From NCBI RefSeq assembly GCF_032250955.1, contig NZ_JAVVES010000004.1:1-64000 (forward strand): 64,000 nt of DNA. The letters are read 5' to 3'. This DNA is from Sulfuriflexus sp032250955. Lineage in GTDB: Bacteria > Pseudomonadota > Gammaproteobacteria > AKS1. Below the pieces are notes generated by a model. It saw only the letters and a list, made by a program, of their open reading frames with translations. It was not told where the DNA came from and did no database searches. The translations under genes were made by a program, and so were the position numbers. Shown in pieces: positions 30,088 to 38,030 of this stretch. Positions within the stretch are counted from its first letter, which is position 1. Every line of letters starts with the position of its first letter.

Positions 30088-31857
30088 ATGAAACAGGTTA
30101 TCCAGCATCTTATTCACACCGCGCTCGCCGGGCTTGCCGGCAATGACGCGCTAAAGTGTGATATCCCCGATCAGATCAACATCGACCGTGCCCGCGACAA
30201 GAGCCACGGTGACTTTGCGAGCAATATCGCCATGGTGCTGGCCAAACCGGCCGGCATGAATCCTCGCCAGCTGGCCGAGATGATCGTCACGGCCCTGCCG
30301 GCCGACCCGGCCGTGGCCAAAGTCGAGATCGCCGGCCCCGGCTTTATTAACTTTACCCTCGCCGAGGACGCCCTCAATGCGGTGGTGAAGACGGTCCTGG
30401 AACAGGCTGACGACTATGGCCGCGGTCGCCTCGGTGCCGGCCAGCGCATCCAGATCGAGTTTGTCTCCGCCAACCCGACTGGCCCGCTGCATGTCGGCCA
30501 CGGTCGCGGCGCAGCCTATGGCGCCTCGCTGGCCAACCTGCTGCGCGCCGCCGGTTACGACGTCCACAACGAATACTATGTCAATGACGCCGGCCGGCAG
30601 ATGAACATCCTCGCCGCCAGCGTCTGGCTGCGTTACCTCGAGCTTGGTGACGCGGCCTTCGAAGCCCGTTTCCCCGCCAACGGCTACCAGGGCGATTATG
30701 TCCGCGACATCAGCACCATCCTGCGGAGTGAATATGCTGATCGCTTTGAACACAGCGTCGAGCGCGTGTTTGCCGACCTGCCCGCCGATGAAGGTGAGCC
30801 GGATGGTGACAAGGAGCGACACATCGACGCGCTCATCGAGCGCGGCCGCGCGTTGCTTGGTGAAGAGGATTACATGCTTATCTTCGATGCCGGCCTCAAG
30901 CGCATCACGGCGGACATCCGCGACGACCTCGCCGAATTCGGCGTGCTCTATGACGACTGGTATTCCGAGCGCCAGTTGCACACCAGCGGCCGCATCGATG
31001 AGTGCATCGAGCGCTTACAGAAATCCGGCCATGTCTATGCCGACAACGGCGCGCTGTGGTTCCGCTCCACCGACTATGGCGACGAGAAGGATCGCGTCGT
31101 CGTTCGCGACAACGGCGTCAAGACCTATTTCGCCGCCGACATCGCCTACCACATGGAAAAGCTCGAACGCGGCTTTGATCGCGTAATTGATATCTGGGGC
31201 GCCGACCATCATGGTTATGTGCCGCGCGTGAAGGCCGCGCTGGCGGCGATCGGCGATGACCCGTCAAGGCTCGACGTCCTGCTCGTACAGTTCGCGGTTC
31301 TTTACCGTGGTGGCGAGAAGGTCCCCATGTCGACGCGCAGCGGCCAGTTCGTCACCCTGCGCGAGCTGCGCCACGAGGTCGGCAACGACGCCGCGCGCTT
31401 CTTCTATGTGCTGCGCAAGTGCGAGCAACACATGGACTTCGACCTCGACCTGGCCAAGTCACAAAGTAATGAGAATCCCGTCTACTATGTGCAGTACGCG
31501 CATGCGCGCATCTGCAGTGTCTATCGCCAGCTGGCAGAGAAGAACCTCACCTGGGACAGCGCCAACGGCCTGGCCAGGCTCGACAGGCTCAGCGAGTCAC
31601 ATGAAACCGATCTGATGACCGCGCTGACCCGTTACCCGGAACTGATTGAGGCGGCTGCGCGTAACCATGAGCCGCACCAGATCGCCTACTATGTGCGCGA
31701 GGTGGCCACAGCCTTTCATACCTATTACAACGCGCACCAGTTTATCGTCGACGATGCCGACCTGCGCGATGCCCGCCTTGCCCTGATCACCGCCACCCGG
31801 CAGGTCCTCAAGAACGGCCTGCAATTGCTTGGCGTTACTGCACCGGATACCATGTAG
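30088..31857 (+). CDS. argS: Arginyl-tRNA synthetase
   Basis: Charges tRNA-Arg with arginine. Start ATG 30088 (MKQVIQHLIHTALAGL) gives 589 residues, normal for class I ArgRS; the frame runs open from 29989, but the extra residues are not family-like. The N-terminal Add-1 domain is followed by the HIGH-equivalent ANPTGPLHVGHGRGAAYG. The KMSKS equivalent is the degenerate KVPMSTRSG, as in many ArgRS. The C-terminal DALR anticodon-binding domain follows. The next gene starts 2 bases after the stop. Confidence 0.96.
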   Translation: MKQVIQHLIHTALAGLAGNDALKCDIPDQINIDRARDKSHGDFASNIAMVLAKPAGMNPRQLAEMIVTALPADPAVAKVEIAGPGFINFTLAEDALNAVVKTVLEQADDYGRGRLGAGQRIQIEFVSANPTGPLHVGHGRGAAYGASLANLLRAAGYDVHNEYYVNDAGRQMNILAASVWLRYLELGDAAFEARFPANGYQGDYVRDISTILRSEYADRFEHSVERVFADLPADEGEPDGDKERHIDALIERGRALLGEEDYMLIFDAGLKRITADIRDDLAEFGVLYDDWYSERQLHTSGRIDECIERLQKSGHVYADNGALWFRSTDYGDEKDRVVVRDNGVKTYFAADIAYHMEKLERGFDRVIDIWGADHHGYVPRVKAALAAIGDDPSRLDVLLVQFAVLYRGGEKVPMSTRSGQFVTLRELRHEVGNDAARFFYVLRKCEQHMDFDLDLAKSQSNENPVYYVQYAHARICSVYRQLAEKNLTWDSANGLARLDRLSESHETDLMTALTRYPELIEAAARNHEPHQIAYYVREVATAFHTYYNAHQFIVDDADLRDARLALITATRQVLKNGLQLLGVTAPDTM

Positions 31858-31859
31858 TT

Positions 31860-32432
31860 ATGGCGGCAAGATCAATGGCAAAGAAGAAAAAATCAAACCG
31901 GTCGGCACCACTGCCCGGCTGGGTATGGCTGGCTACCGGCCTGATGATAGGCCTGTTTGTCGCCTTTCTTGTCTACCTCAAGGATAACTATCCCGGCATG
32001 ACGCTAACAGCGGATCAGCAGGGCGCGGCCACTACCGATGCGCGTGCCGTGCGCAAGCCAGTCCAGGCGCCGCCGCCGGCAGCAAAGACCCGCTTCGATT
32101 TCTATACGATCCTGCCCGAAATGGAGATCGCTGTCCCGGAAGAGGAACTGCCCACCACCCCGGGGGCAAAGCCGAGCAAGCCGCTGATCGCGTCCGGTAG
32201 CTATATCCTGCAGGCCGGCTCCTTCAAGACACTCGAGCAGGCCGATCGCATGAAGGCCAGCCTTGCCCTGCTAGGTCTCGAGGCCAATATCGAATCCGTC
32301 ACGATCAACAACAAGGAAAGCTGGCACCGCGTACGCATCGGTCCCTACCACAATCTTGATGACCTCAACCGTGCCCGCAGACGACTGCAGGAAAACAATA
32401 TCGAAGCCCTGTTGCTCAAACTGAAAACCTAG
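31860..32432 (+). CDS. SPOR-domain membrane protein, FtsN-like
   Basis: 190 residues, bitopic. A short basic cytoplasmic stretch (MAKKKKSNRSAP, from an alternative start at 31875) precedes one membrane segment at about 20-40 (VWLATGLMIGLFVAFLVYL). A Pro/Ala-rich periplasmic linker leads to a C-terminal SPOR domain (about 113-188, SYILQAGSFKTLEQADRMKASL). This layout and the place directly after argS match FtsN-like proteins of other gammaproteobacteria, which bind denuded septal glycan. The essential FtsN E-domain cannot be confirmed by eye, so I give no symbol. Confidence 0.85.
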   Translation: MAARSMAKKKKSNRSAPLPGWVWLATGLMIGLFVAFLVYLKDNYPGMTLTADQQGAATTDARAVRKPVQAPPPAAKTRFDFYTILPEMEIAVPEEELPTTPGAKPSKPLIASGSYILQAGSFKTLEQADRMKASLALLGLEANIESVTINNKESWHRVRIGPYHNLDDLNRARRRLQENNIEALLLKLKT

Positions 32433-32463
32433 GCGCGCCCTGCCAGAATCATGCCGCCCCTGT

Positions 32464-33348
32464 TTACTCGTCGCGTTTACTGAACAACTGCTGCTTCAGC
32501 CGGTAGAGGGCCGAGATATCTTCATCGGCATAACCCTGTTCAATCAGGCGTTCATAATGCAGGCAGGTCATCTCGAGTACGGGCAGGCGCATATCATGCC
32601 CGCTGACCGACTCGACCATCTTCCGGCACAGCTCCAGGTCTTTCTTGTGCAGGGCCAGGCGAAAGCCCGGCGCAAACTCACCGGCCGTCATGCTCTTGCC
32701 GCGCTTACTGAGAAACCAGTTGCCGGCAGCACCGCCGGCGATCACGTCAATCACCCTGTCCAGCGGTAACGACATCGCCTCGGCAAAGGCAAGTGACTCG
32801 GTCACCGCCTGGTTGATGCCCGCCGCCATGATCTGGTTGACGGCCTTGGTGGCCTGACCACTACCCGTCGGTCCCATCCAGATCGCCTGGTTACTGATAG
32901 CCATCAACAACGGCCGAACCTTTTCCAGCACCGCCTCCTCGCCACCGACCATCATGACCAGCTCCGCGTTGCGCGCGCCCTCGACACCGCCCGAGACCGG
33001 CGCATCCAGCAGCGCACAGTCCCGGCTCGCAAGCAGTGTACCCAGCTCTTGCACCCTGGTCATGGCCACGGTCGAGGTATCGATGATGATGGTGCCGCTG
33101 TGCAGGTGTGGCAGGAGGGTGTTGATGACTTCGCACAGGTCCTCATCGGCGGAGACACATGTGATTATGCACTCGCTCTGCGCGGCCAGGGCCGACAGCG
33201 ACGCCGCCGGGGTTATCCCGGTGTCTTGCTGGAACTCTTGTGCCCGCTCCGGGCTGCGGTTCCACACCGTTTGCAGTAAGCCTGCACGGTGGAGATTCCG
33301 CGCCATCGGCGCGCCCATGGCACCCAAACCTATTATTGATGCTTTCAT
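32464..33348 (-). CDS. Beta-hydroxyacid dehydrogenase (HIBADH/GarR family)
   Basis: NAD(P)-dependent dehydrogenase of 294 residues in the 3-hydroxyisobutyrate/tartronate semialdehyde/glyoxylate reductase superfamily. The N-terminal Rossmann motif GLGAMGAPMARNL, the substrate loop DAPVSGGVEGA, and the catalytic Lys in GSGQATKAVNQIMAAG are all present. The C-terminal helical domain is complete. No neighbouring catabolic genes point to a substrate, and family members vary, so the name should stay general. Monocistronic, convergent with the SPOR gene. Confidence 0.88.
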   Translation of the reverse strand: MKASIIGLGAMGAPMARNLHRAGLLQTVWNRSPERAQEFQQDTGITPAASLSALAAQSECIITCVSADEDLCEVINTLLPHLHSGTIIIDTSTVAMTRVQELGTLLASRDCALLDAPVSGGVEGARNAELVMMVGGEEAVLEKVRPLLMAISNQAIWMGPTGSGQATKAVNQIMAAGINQAVTESLAFAEAMSLPLDRVIDVIAGGAAGNWFLSKRGKSMTAGEFAPGFRLALHKKDLELCRKMVESVSGHDMRLPVLEMTCLHYERLIEQGYADEDISALYRLKQQLFSKRDE

Positions 33349-33372
33349 TACCCTGCCCGTGAACTGTTCATC

Positions 33373-33828
33373 CTATCGCTTGCACCATTTTGTGATTTTG
33401 GCGGCGAGCGATTTTTCATAGCTGGCGCGGTCCTTGAGGGAAAGGTACTCGCGTTCGCCGTCCTTGCCCTTCACGTAGATGCTGCCGGCGTATCGGTATT
33501 TGTCGTATTCCTTTTTGGCCCGCGCGCAGTTGCGCTTCGCCTCGGCTCTTTTTTGCTTCTGTTCTGCCCGGGCCTTTTTCTTTTCATTGCGCTCCGCCTC
33601 GCGGGCACGCAGGAAGCGTTGCTGTAACTCACGGCGACTGGCTGGTTGATCGGCCTGCCCGGAACCATACTGATCTTTTATATCGACTTCATCGGCATTC
33701 GTTGATGTCGGCTTGTCACCGTAATGCACACGCCCCTGGTCATCGACCCACTTGTAGACCCCGGCCTGCAGGCCCGGTGCCAGCAAGACGAGCGCCAGGC
33801 AGATAACGGGCTTAAGCAAGTGCACCAT
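33373..33828 (-). CDS. Exported DUF4124 protein
   Basis: From Met at 33828 (MVHLLKPVICLALVLL) the protein has 151 residues with a signal peptide cleaved near LQA. The DUF4124 segment GVYKWVDDQGRVHYGDKPTS follows directly. The rest is a highly charged helical stretch rich in Lys, Arg, Glu and Ala, then a short tail with Cys near the end. Such proteins are common and periplasmic in gammaproteobacteria; their role is unknown. An earlier in-frame ATG (33840) adds only four residues. Confidence 0.82.
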   Translation of the reverse strand: MVHLLKPVICLALVLLAPGLQAGVYKWVDDQGRVHYGDKPTSTNADEVDIKDQYGSGQADQPASRRELQQRFLRAREAERNEKKKARAEQKQKRAEAKRNCARAKKEYDKYRYAGSIYVKGKDGEREYLSLKDRASYEKSLAAKITKWCKR

Positions 33829-33860
33829 AGCAGGCTCCAATGCCGGCTGGCCGGCGGCTT

Positions 33861-34838
33861 TTATATGCGGGGCACATAACGCGACACAGGCTTGTTGGCC
33901 AGTGGCGCAAAGATCAGGCTGCGCGCCTTGTACCAGTAAGTACCGAAAAAGATGATAAAGAGGCCAAACAGCATAAAGATAAACAGGGTGATATTTTCAA
34001 CCCTGATCATATGCCCTTCGGTCAACTGGATAACGGCGTAGATGGCGTAGGAAATACTCGAGACGAGCAAGGCGCGTCGGTCGACAAACAGTGCCAGCAG
34101 GAAAAAACCAATAAAGAAAACAATGGTCAGGATTTCCTTAAACGGTGTCTCGATACCACCCGGGCTCAGCAGGGTGACCATGACGCCATGCACAATCAGG
34201 GGCGCGGCCAGCAGATGCAGCCAGAAGGCGCAGTCACTCAGGCGTGTCTTGCGCGCCGCATCCTGCACATCAAACCACATCGCCACCGCGAAGAGCGCCA
34301 GGCCATAGCCGCTCAGCACGAGCGCCAGTTTAGAGATATCGATGCCCAGCCAGTAGGTAACGATACCGATTACCCCGGCCGCTATCGGCAACAGGCTGAA
34401 CGGCATCCGGTGCCGCAGGTAAAAGGCAGCAGCCACCGCGGTCATCAGGCCGATACTGAACAGGCCATGTTTGCCGGTCTCGAAGCTGCCGAGCTTGCTG
34501 GTGAAATACAGCATGGCGAGAAGAATGGCGATGCCCGGCAAGGCCAGGCGTCGTGCCCGCACCAGCCACTCGGCGATCAACGCGAACGCGGCTACCGGGA
34601 TCAGGTTGGCATAGCCCTGCAGGTCAAAGCGGCTCAGCGCCACGGCAACAAACACGACCCCGAGGGTAATGAAGATGTCGCCGAAGCTCCTGACAAACTT
34701 CAGCTGCTCCTCACCGGTCTCGCTATCCACCTCTTCACTGGCATCTTCGTGCAAGAAGGCATGCAACGGGGCAACCTGCTCGTTGCTGATAATGCCGTGG
34801 TCTGCCGCTTCCTGTAACTTGTTTTTTTCTATCATCAC
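33861..34838 (-). CDS. Polytopic membrane protein, DUF2157-like
   Basis: 325 residues. A cytoplasmic N-terminal helical part (about 1-60, LQEAADHGIISNEQVAPLHAFL) resembles the start of DUF2157 proteins. About nine to ten hydrophobic segments follow. The protein ends YKARSLIFAPLANKPVSRY. I see no transport or enzyme motif. The neighbours (DUF4124 gene downstream, FetB operon beyond) do not suggest a role. Confidence 0.75.
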   Translation of the reverse strand: MMIEKNKLQEAADHGIISNEQVAPLHAFLHEDASEEVDSETGEEQLKFVRSFGDIFITLGVVFVAVALSRFDLQGYANLIPVAAFALIAEWLVRARRLALPGIAILLAMLYFTSKLGSFETGKHGLFSIGLMTAVAAAFYLRHRMPFSLLPIAAGVIGIVTYWLGIDISKLALVLSGYGLALFAVAMWFDVQDAARKTRLSDCAFWLHLLAAPLIVHGVMVTLLSPGGIETPFKEILTIVFFIGFFLLALFVDRRALLVSSISYAIYAVIQLTEGHMIRVENITLFIFMLFGLFIIFFGTYWYKARSLIFAPLANKPVSRYVPRI

Positions 34839-34902
34839 GTCTTCTTTTGGTTTCGTCGGATTGTGTTTACTTTAGCATAGCGGTCAAGCCGGTTCCGGCA
34901 AC

Positions 34903-35694
34903 CTATTTCAGGCGATCCAGGCGCAGTCTTGTCCGGCCGTCAAACAGGCGCCGCCCGGCCATCAGCACCGCAGCCACCGTGCCAAAGCCGGTACCGGCGG
35001 CGATCAGGAACATGATCAGGATCTGGTACTTCACGGCCTCCATCGGCGGCGTGCCGGACAGTATCTGGCCGGTCATCATGCCCGGCAGGCTGACGATACC
35101 GGCCGCCGCCATGGAATTAATGATGGGGATCATGCCCAGGCGCATGGCATTGCGGCGAATATTGCTGATGGCGACACTGGCGCTGTGGCCGAGCATCAGC
35201 CGCGCCTCGATTTGCCGGCGTTGCTCGCGGGCAGTCTGTGTCAGGTGTTCGAGTCCCAGCGCGATGCCCGTCATGGTGTTGCCCAGCAGCATGCCCAGCA
35301 GGGGGATGGAATACTGTGGTGTATACCAGGGATCGGTATTGATGATGACGGTCAGCGCCAGCAGCGTGACGACAAAGGTCGATACAAACATGGACAGGGT
35401 GCCCATGCCAAAACCCCACCAGCCGACAAAGCGGTGCGTTTGCCGCGCCATGACCTCGCGCCCCGCCAGCAACAGCATGATGCTGACAACCAGGGTCATG
35501 TAGACAAGGTCGACATTCTCAAACAGCGCCTTCAGGACCACGCCGATCAGCATCAGCTGGACGACCGTGCGCAGACTGGCAACCAGCAACTGCTGCGTGA
35601 TGCCAAGCTGCAGCCACAGGCTCAGGCCCGCCAGCAGCAAGACCAGCACAGCGGCCAGCGACAGATCAAAGGCGGAGAGTGTAATGATATTCAT
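34903..35694 (-). CDS. fetB: FetB-type ABC permease
   Basis: 263 residues, six to seven membrane segments, of the YbbM/FetB family. Conserved patches include MLLGNTMTGIALGLEHL and GMIPIINSMAAAGIVSLPGMMTGQIL. In E. coli the FetAB pair has been linked to iron export and resistance to oxidative stress. The start overlaps the ATPase gene's end by four bases, so the two are translated together. The metal specificity here is inferred from family membership only. Confidence 0.88.
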   Translation of the reverse strand: MNIITLSAFDLSLAAVLVLLLAGLSLWLQLGITQQLLVASLRTVVQLMLIGVVLKALFENVDLVYMTLVVSIMLLLAGREVMARQTHRFVGWWGFGMGTLSMFVSTFVVTLLALTVIINTDPWYTPQYSIPLLGMLLGNTMTGIALGLEHLTQTAREQRRQIEARLMLGHSASVAISNIRRNAMRLGMIPIINSMAAAGIVSLPGMMTGQILSGTPPMEAVKYQILIMFLIAAGTGFGTVAAVLMAGRRLFDGRTRLRLDRLK

Positions 35695-36323
35695 GGCTGC
35701 ATTTCCTCAGGCCCGCTATCCCTGGCCAGGCCTTGCGGGGTTAACAGGTAATGCCGGCCGGCGACACGTTTGATCTGCGCCATGTCATGGCTGACCCATA
35801 TCGCCGCGGCACCGTGCTGTTCCTGGTAGCGGGCGATCAGGGCCTCGACCTTGTTGACGCTCTCCGGGTCGAGGTTGGCGGTTGGTTCATCGAGCAGGAG
35901 TACCTCGGGCTGCATGCTCAACAGGCGCAGCAGCGCGAGGCGCTGTTTTTCGCCACTGGACAGCCGCTCCACCGTCCAGCCCATGCAGTCTTCATTAAAG
36001 CCCAGCGCCTGCAACATCCCGTTATCCATCGCGGTGAAATGCTCGCCCACCCGTTCTGCCCACCAGCCACTCTCCGCTGCCAGCAGCGCCACCCGGGCGC
36101 GCCACTCCGTAGCCGGCATCGTCTGCTGTTCCTGTCCATCCAGCCAGATCTGTCCCGTATGTGGGTCAAGATCCGCGACGCTGCGCAGGAACAATGACTT
36201 GCCCACCCCCGAGGGGCCCGACAGGCCAACGCATTCACCGGCCCCCACTTCCAGGCTCATCGCCGGCACCTGCGCCGTGGAGACATCTTCTATACGTAAA
36301 TGCGTCATTCTTATTGGTTGCAA
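35691..36323 (-). CDS. fetA: FetA-type ABC ATP-binding protein
   Basis: 210 residues, a single ABC ATPase domain. Walker A is GPSGVGKS near residue 35, the signature is LSSGEKQRL, and Walker B is VLLLDEPTANLD. The switch His is in VSHDM. It is first in a two-gene operon with fetB. The short length and the pairing with a YbbM-type permease identify FetA, not a lipoprotein-release ATPase. The 206-base region upstream (36324-36529) contains a small hairpin at 36447-36464 without a T-tract. Confidence 0.88.
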   Translation of the reverse strand: MQPIRMTHLRIEDVSTAQVPAMSLEVGAGECVGLSGPSGVGKSLFLRSVADLDPHTGQIWLDGQEQQTMPATEWRARVALLAAESGWWAERVGEHFTAMDNGMLQALGFNEDCMGWTVERLSSGEKQRLALLRLLSMQPEVLLLDEPTANLDPESVNKVEALIARYQEQHGAAAIWVSHDMAQIKRVAGRHYLLTPQGLARDSGPEEMQP

Positions 36324-36529
36324 CCCGGATCAGTAATTCAAGGCCAGCATTATGGCAGAACCCTGCAGCCCCAAGAAGGTGTCGCTGCTAGCAAGCTGGC
36401 GCGGGGTGGTTATGATGAAGCTTGATGGGGCTCTGTAAGCCTGAACCTCTCGCTCTTTCGAGAGCCGCCATGATCAACATTTCAAGTATTCTGCCCCTTG
36501 ATTAGATAACCGCGGGTAGTTCAATAACC

Positions 36530-37429
36530 TTAACGTTGCGCCATAACGCTGGTGTTAAAACGCTTATCCGGCTCAACCTGGCTAACACTATCATCTAATT
36601 GGTCAAGCACTGGTGTAAGCTCATCGAGTCTGGCGAACGGGGTTGGGTGCGTCTTGAACATAAGTGAGACACTATCATCGTCAGGGTTAACGCTGTCGAG
36701 GGTTTGCAACACGCTGGCAAGGCCGTAGGGGTCATAACCGGCACGCGCGGCAATCACCACGCCCATGCGGTCTGCTTCATATTCATCTTCTTTGTCCAGG
36801 CCGCGCAGGTACATGTCCTTGAGGCCGTTGACCAGTTCAGTCGCCATGAAATTATCTTGAGCGCCGCTGGTCTGACTGGCGAGTTTAACGATACCGGACA
36901 CACCGCTGCTGCTGAAGCTGGTGATGGCTTTGACATGATGTTTTTGCAGCACATGGGCCGCCTCATGGGCCAGCACACCTGCAAGCTCAGATTCACTGGA
37001 CATGGTTTGCAGTAACCCCCTGGTGATAAACACATAGCCGCCGGGTGAGGCGAAGGCGTTCAGGTGCGGTGTATCAAGAACACAAAAGCGCCATGGCAAA
37101 TCCGGTCGTTCGCTCTGCGAGACCACCCAACGTCCAACCTTGTTGATGTAACGCTGCAGTGCCGGATCATCAACAGGTTTGGCTGCACCGAGTAGAACAG
37201 CCGCGGCATTGCGGCCAATTTCAATCTCTTCTTCTTCGCTAATGCCCGTTACGGTACGGCCAATATCGCCGATACCACTGACGACTTGTCCAATGTCGAT
37301 CCCATTGCCTGAATCACTGCCGCCACCAAGCAGGCTGCCAAAACCACCAATATCCAATGCCGCGGTCATACCCGGCAGCGCACTAAGTAACACAGCGAGC
37401 ATGAGTCTTGCACGAATCGATGTTTTCAT
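36530..37429 (-). CDS. M48-family zinc metalloprotease
   Basis: 299 residues with an N-terminal signal peptide (cleavage near TAALD) and a Gly/Ser-rich stretch to about residue 50. The catalytic motif is H155-E-A-A-H159 in ELAGVLAHEAAHVLQKHH, and the third zinc ligand Glu lies in DEYEADRMG. The NAFASPGGYVFITRGLL strand is typical of the periplasmic BepA/LoiP type that degrades misfolded outer-membrane proteins, but there are no TPR repeats as in BepA. Last gene of a three-gene operon after an SH3 protein and a CHASE2 cyclase, with 2 bases between it and the SH3 gene. Confidence 0.88.
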   Translation of the reverse strand: MKTSIRARLMLAVLLSALPGMTAALDIGGFGSLLGGGSDSGNGIDIGQVVSGIGDIGRTVTGISEEEEIEIGRNAAAVLLGAAKPVDDPALQRYINKVGRWVVSQSERPDLPWRFCVLDTPHLNAFASPGGYVFITRGLLQTMSSESELAGVLAHEAAHVLQKHHVKAITSFSSSGVSGIVKLASQTSGAQDNFMATELVNGLKDMYLRGLDKEDEYEADRMGVVIAARAGYDPYGLASVLQTLDSVNPDDDSVSLMFKTHPTPFARLDELTPVLDQLDDSVSQVEPDKRFNTSVMAQR

Positions 37430-37431
37430 GG

Positions 37432-37989
37432 CTATTCGTCCTCACTCCGGTTGTCGTCATTATCTTTACTTCGCCCGGCAGTAATGTACTCCACATGTTT
37501 ATTCTGTAAGCCGACTTCATCAGCCGCCGCCTGCCCGGTATCTGCATCCACGGCATAGTGTTCCAGCTGCTCTAATGCCGCTGGATCAGGTTCGGCATTT
37601 TTCAGTTCTTCTTCGTCGATACCTCTTACGGCTGTGGCAGCGGTAACCTTATTGCTTTTCTCATGACCAGTGGCGAGTCCACCTATCAGCTCGTCGATGC
37701 CTTTCCCCTCAGGATCCGGTTTCTGCCGTTTGCCGTTTTTCTCGTGTTTCACAGTGAGCAGGCGCACCCAGCCGGTTTTTTCACCCTGGCTGATTTCATA
37801 CCAGCCGCCCTGGCGACGGTGAATACGCACCTTGCTTTGTGCCGCCAGTGTAGCGATTGAATCTGCCGTCTTGCCGGGGGCATTGCGAAGCTCGCTGTCA
37901 CGAGTAAGGATGCCGGTTCTGTCAGCGGCAGCCAGGCTGGTACTGAGAAGCAGCATGATAAGCGCAGTGTGAAGTAGATTTATATTCAC
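37432..37989 (-). CDS. Exported bacterial SH3-domain protein
   Basis: 185 residues. A signal peptide ends near LAAADR. A bacterial SH3 domain covers about 25-82 (LRNAPGKTADSIATLAAQ, GGWYEISQGEKTGWVR). The C-terminal 100 residues are hydrophilic and probably disordered, ending in an acidic tail. SH3b domains usually bind peptidoglycan or act as protein contacts. It lies 2 bases before the M48 protease gene and 41 bases after the CHASE2 cyclase, so the three are likely one operon. Confidence 0.82.
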   Translation of the reverse strand: MNINLLHTALIMLLLSTSLAAADRTGILTRDSELRNAPGKTADSIATLAAQSKVRIHRRQGGWYEISQGEKTGWVRLLTVKHEKNGKRQKPDPEGKGIDELIGGLATGHEKSNKVTAATAVRGIDEEELKNAEPDPAALEQLEHYAVDADTGQAAADEVGLQNKHVEYITAGRSKDNDDNRSEDE

Positions 37990-38030
37990 GGCCGTATCCT
38001 TTTAAATCATATTGTGGTTATTGTGTATGA

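Noticed and set aside
33840..34817. Open 325-codon frame on the plus strand
   Set aside because: It lies exactly opposite the DUF2157-like membrane gene, is full of Gln, His and Arg from antisense of hydrophobic codons, and shows no domain. It is a shadow of the real gene.
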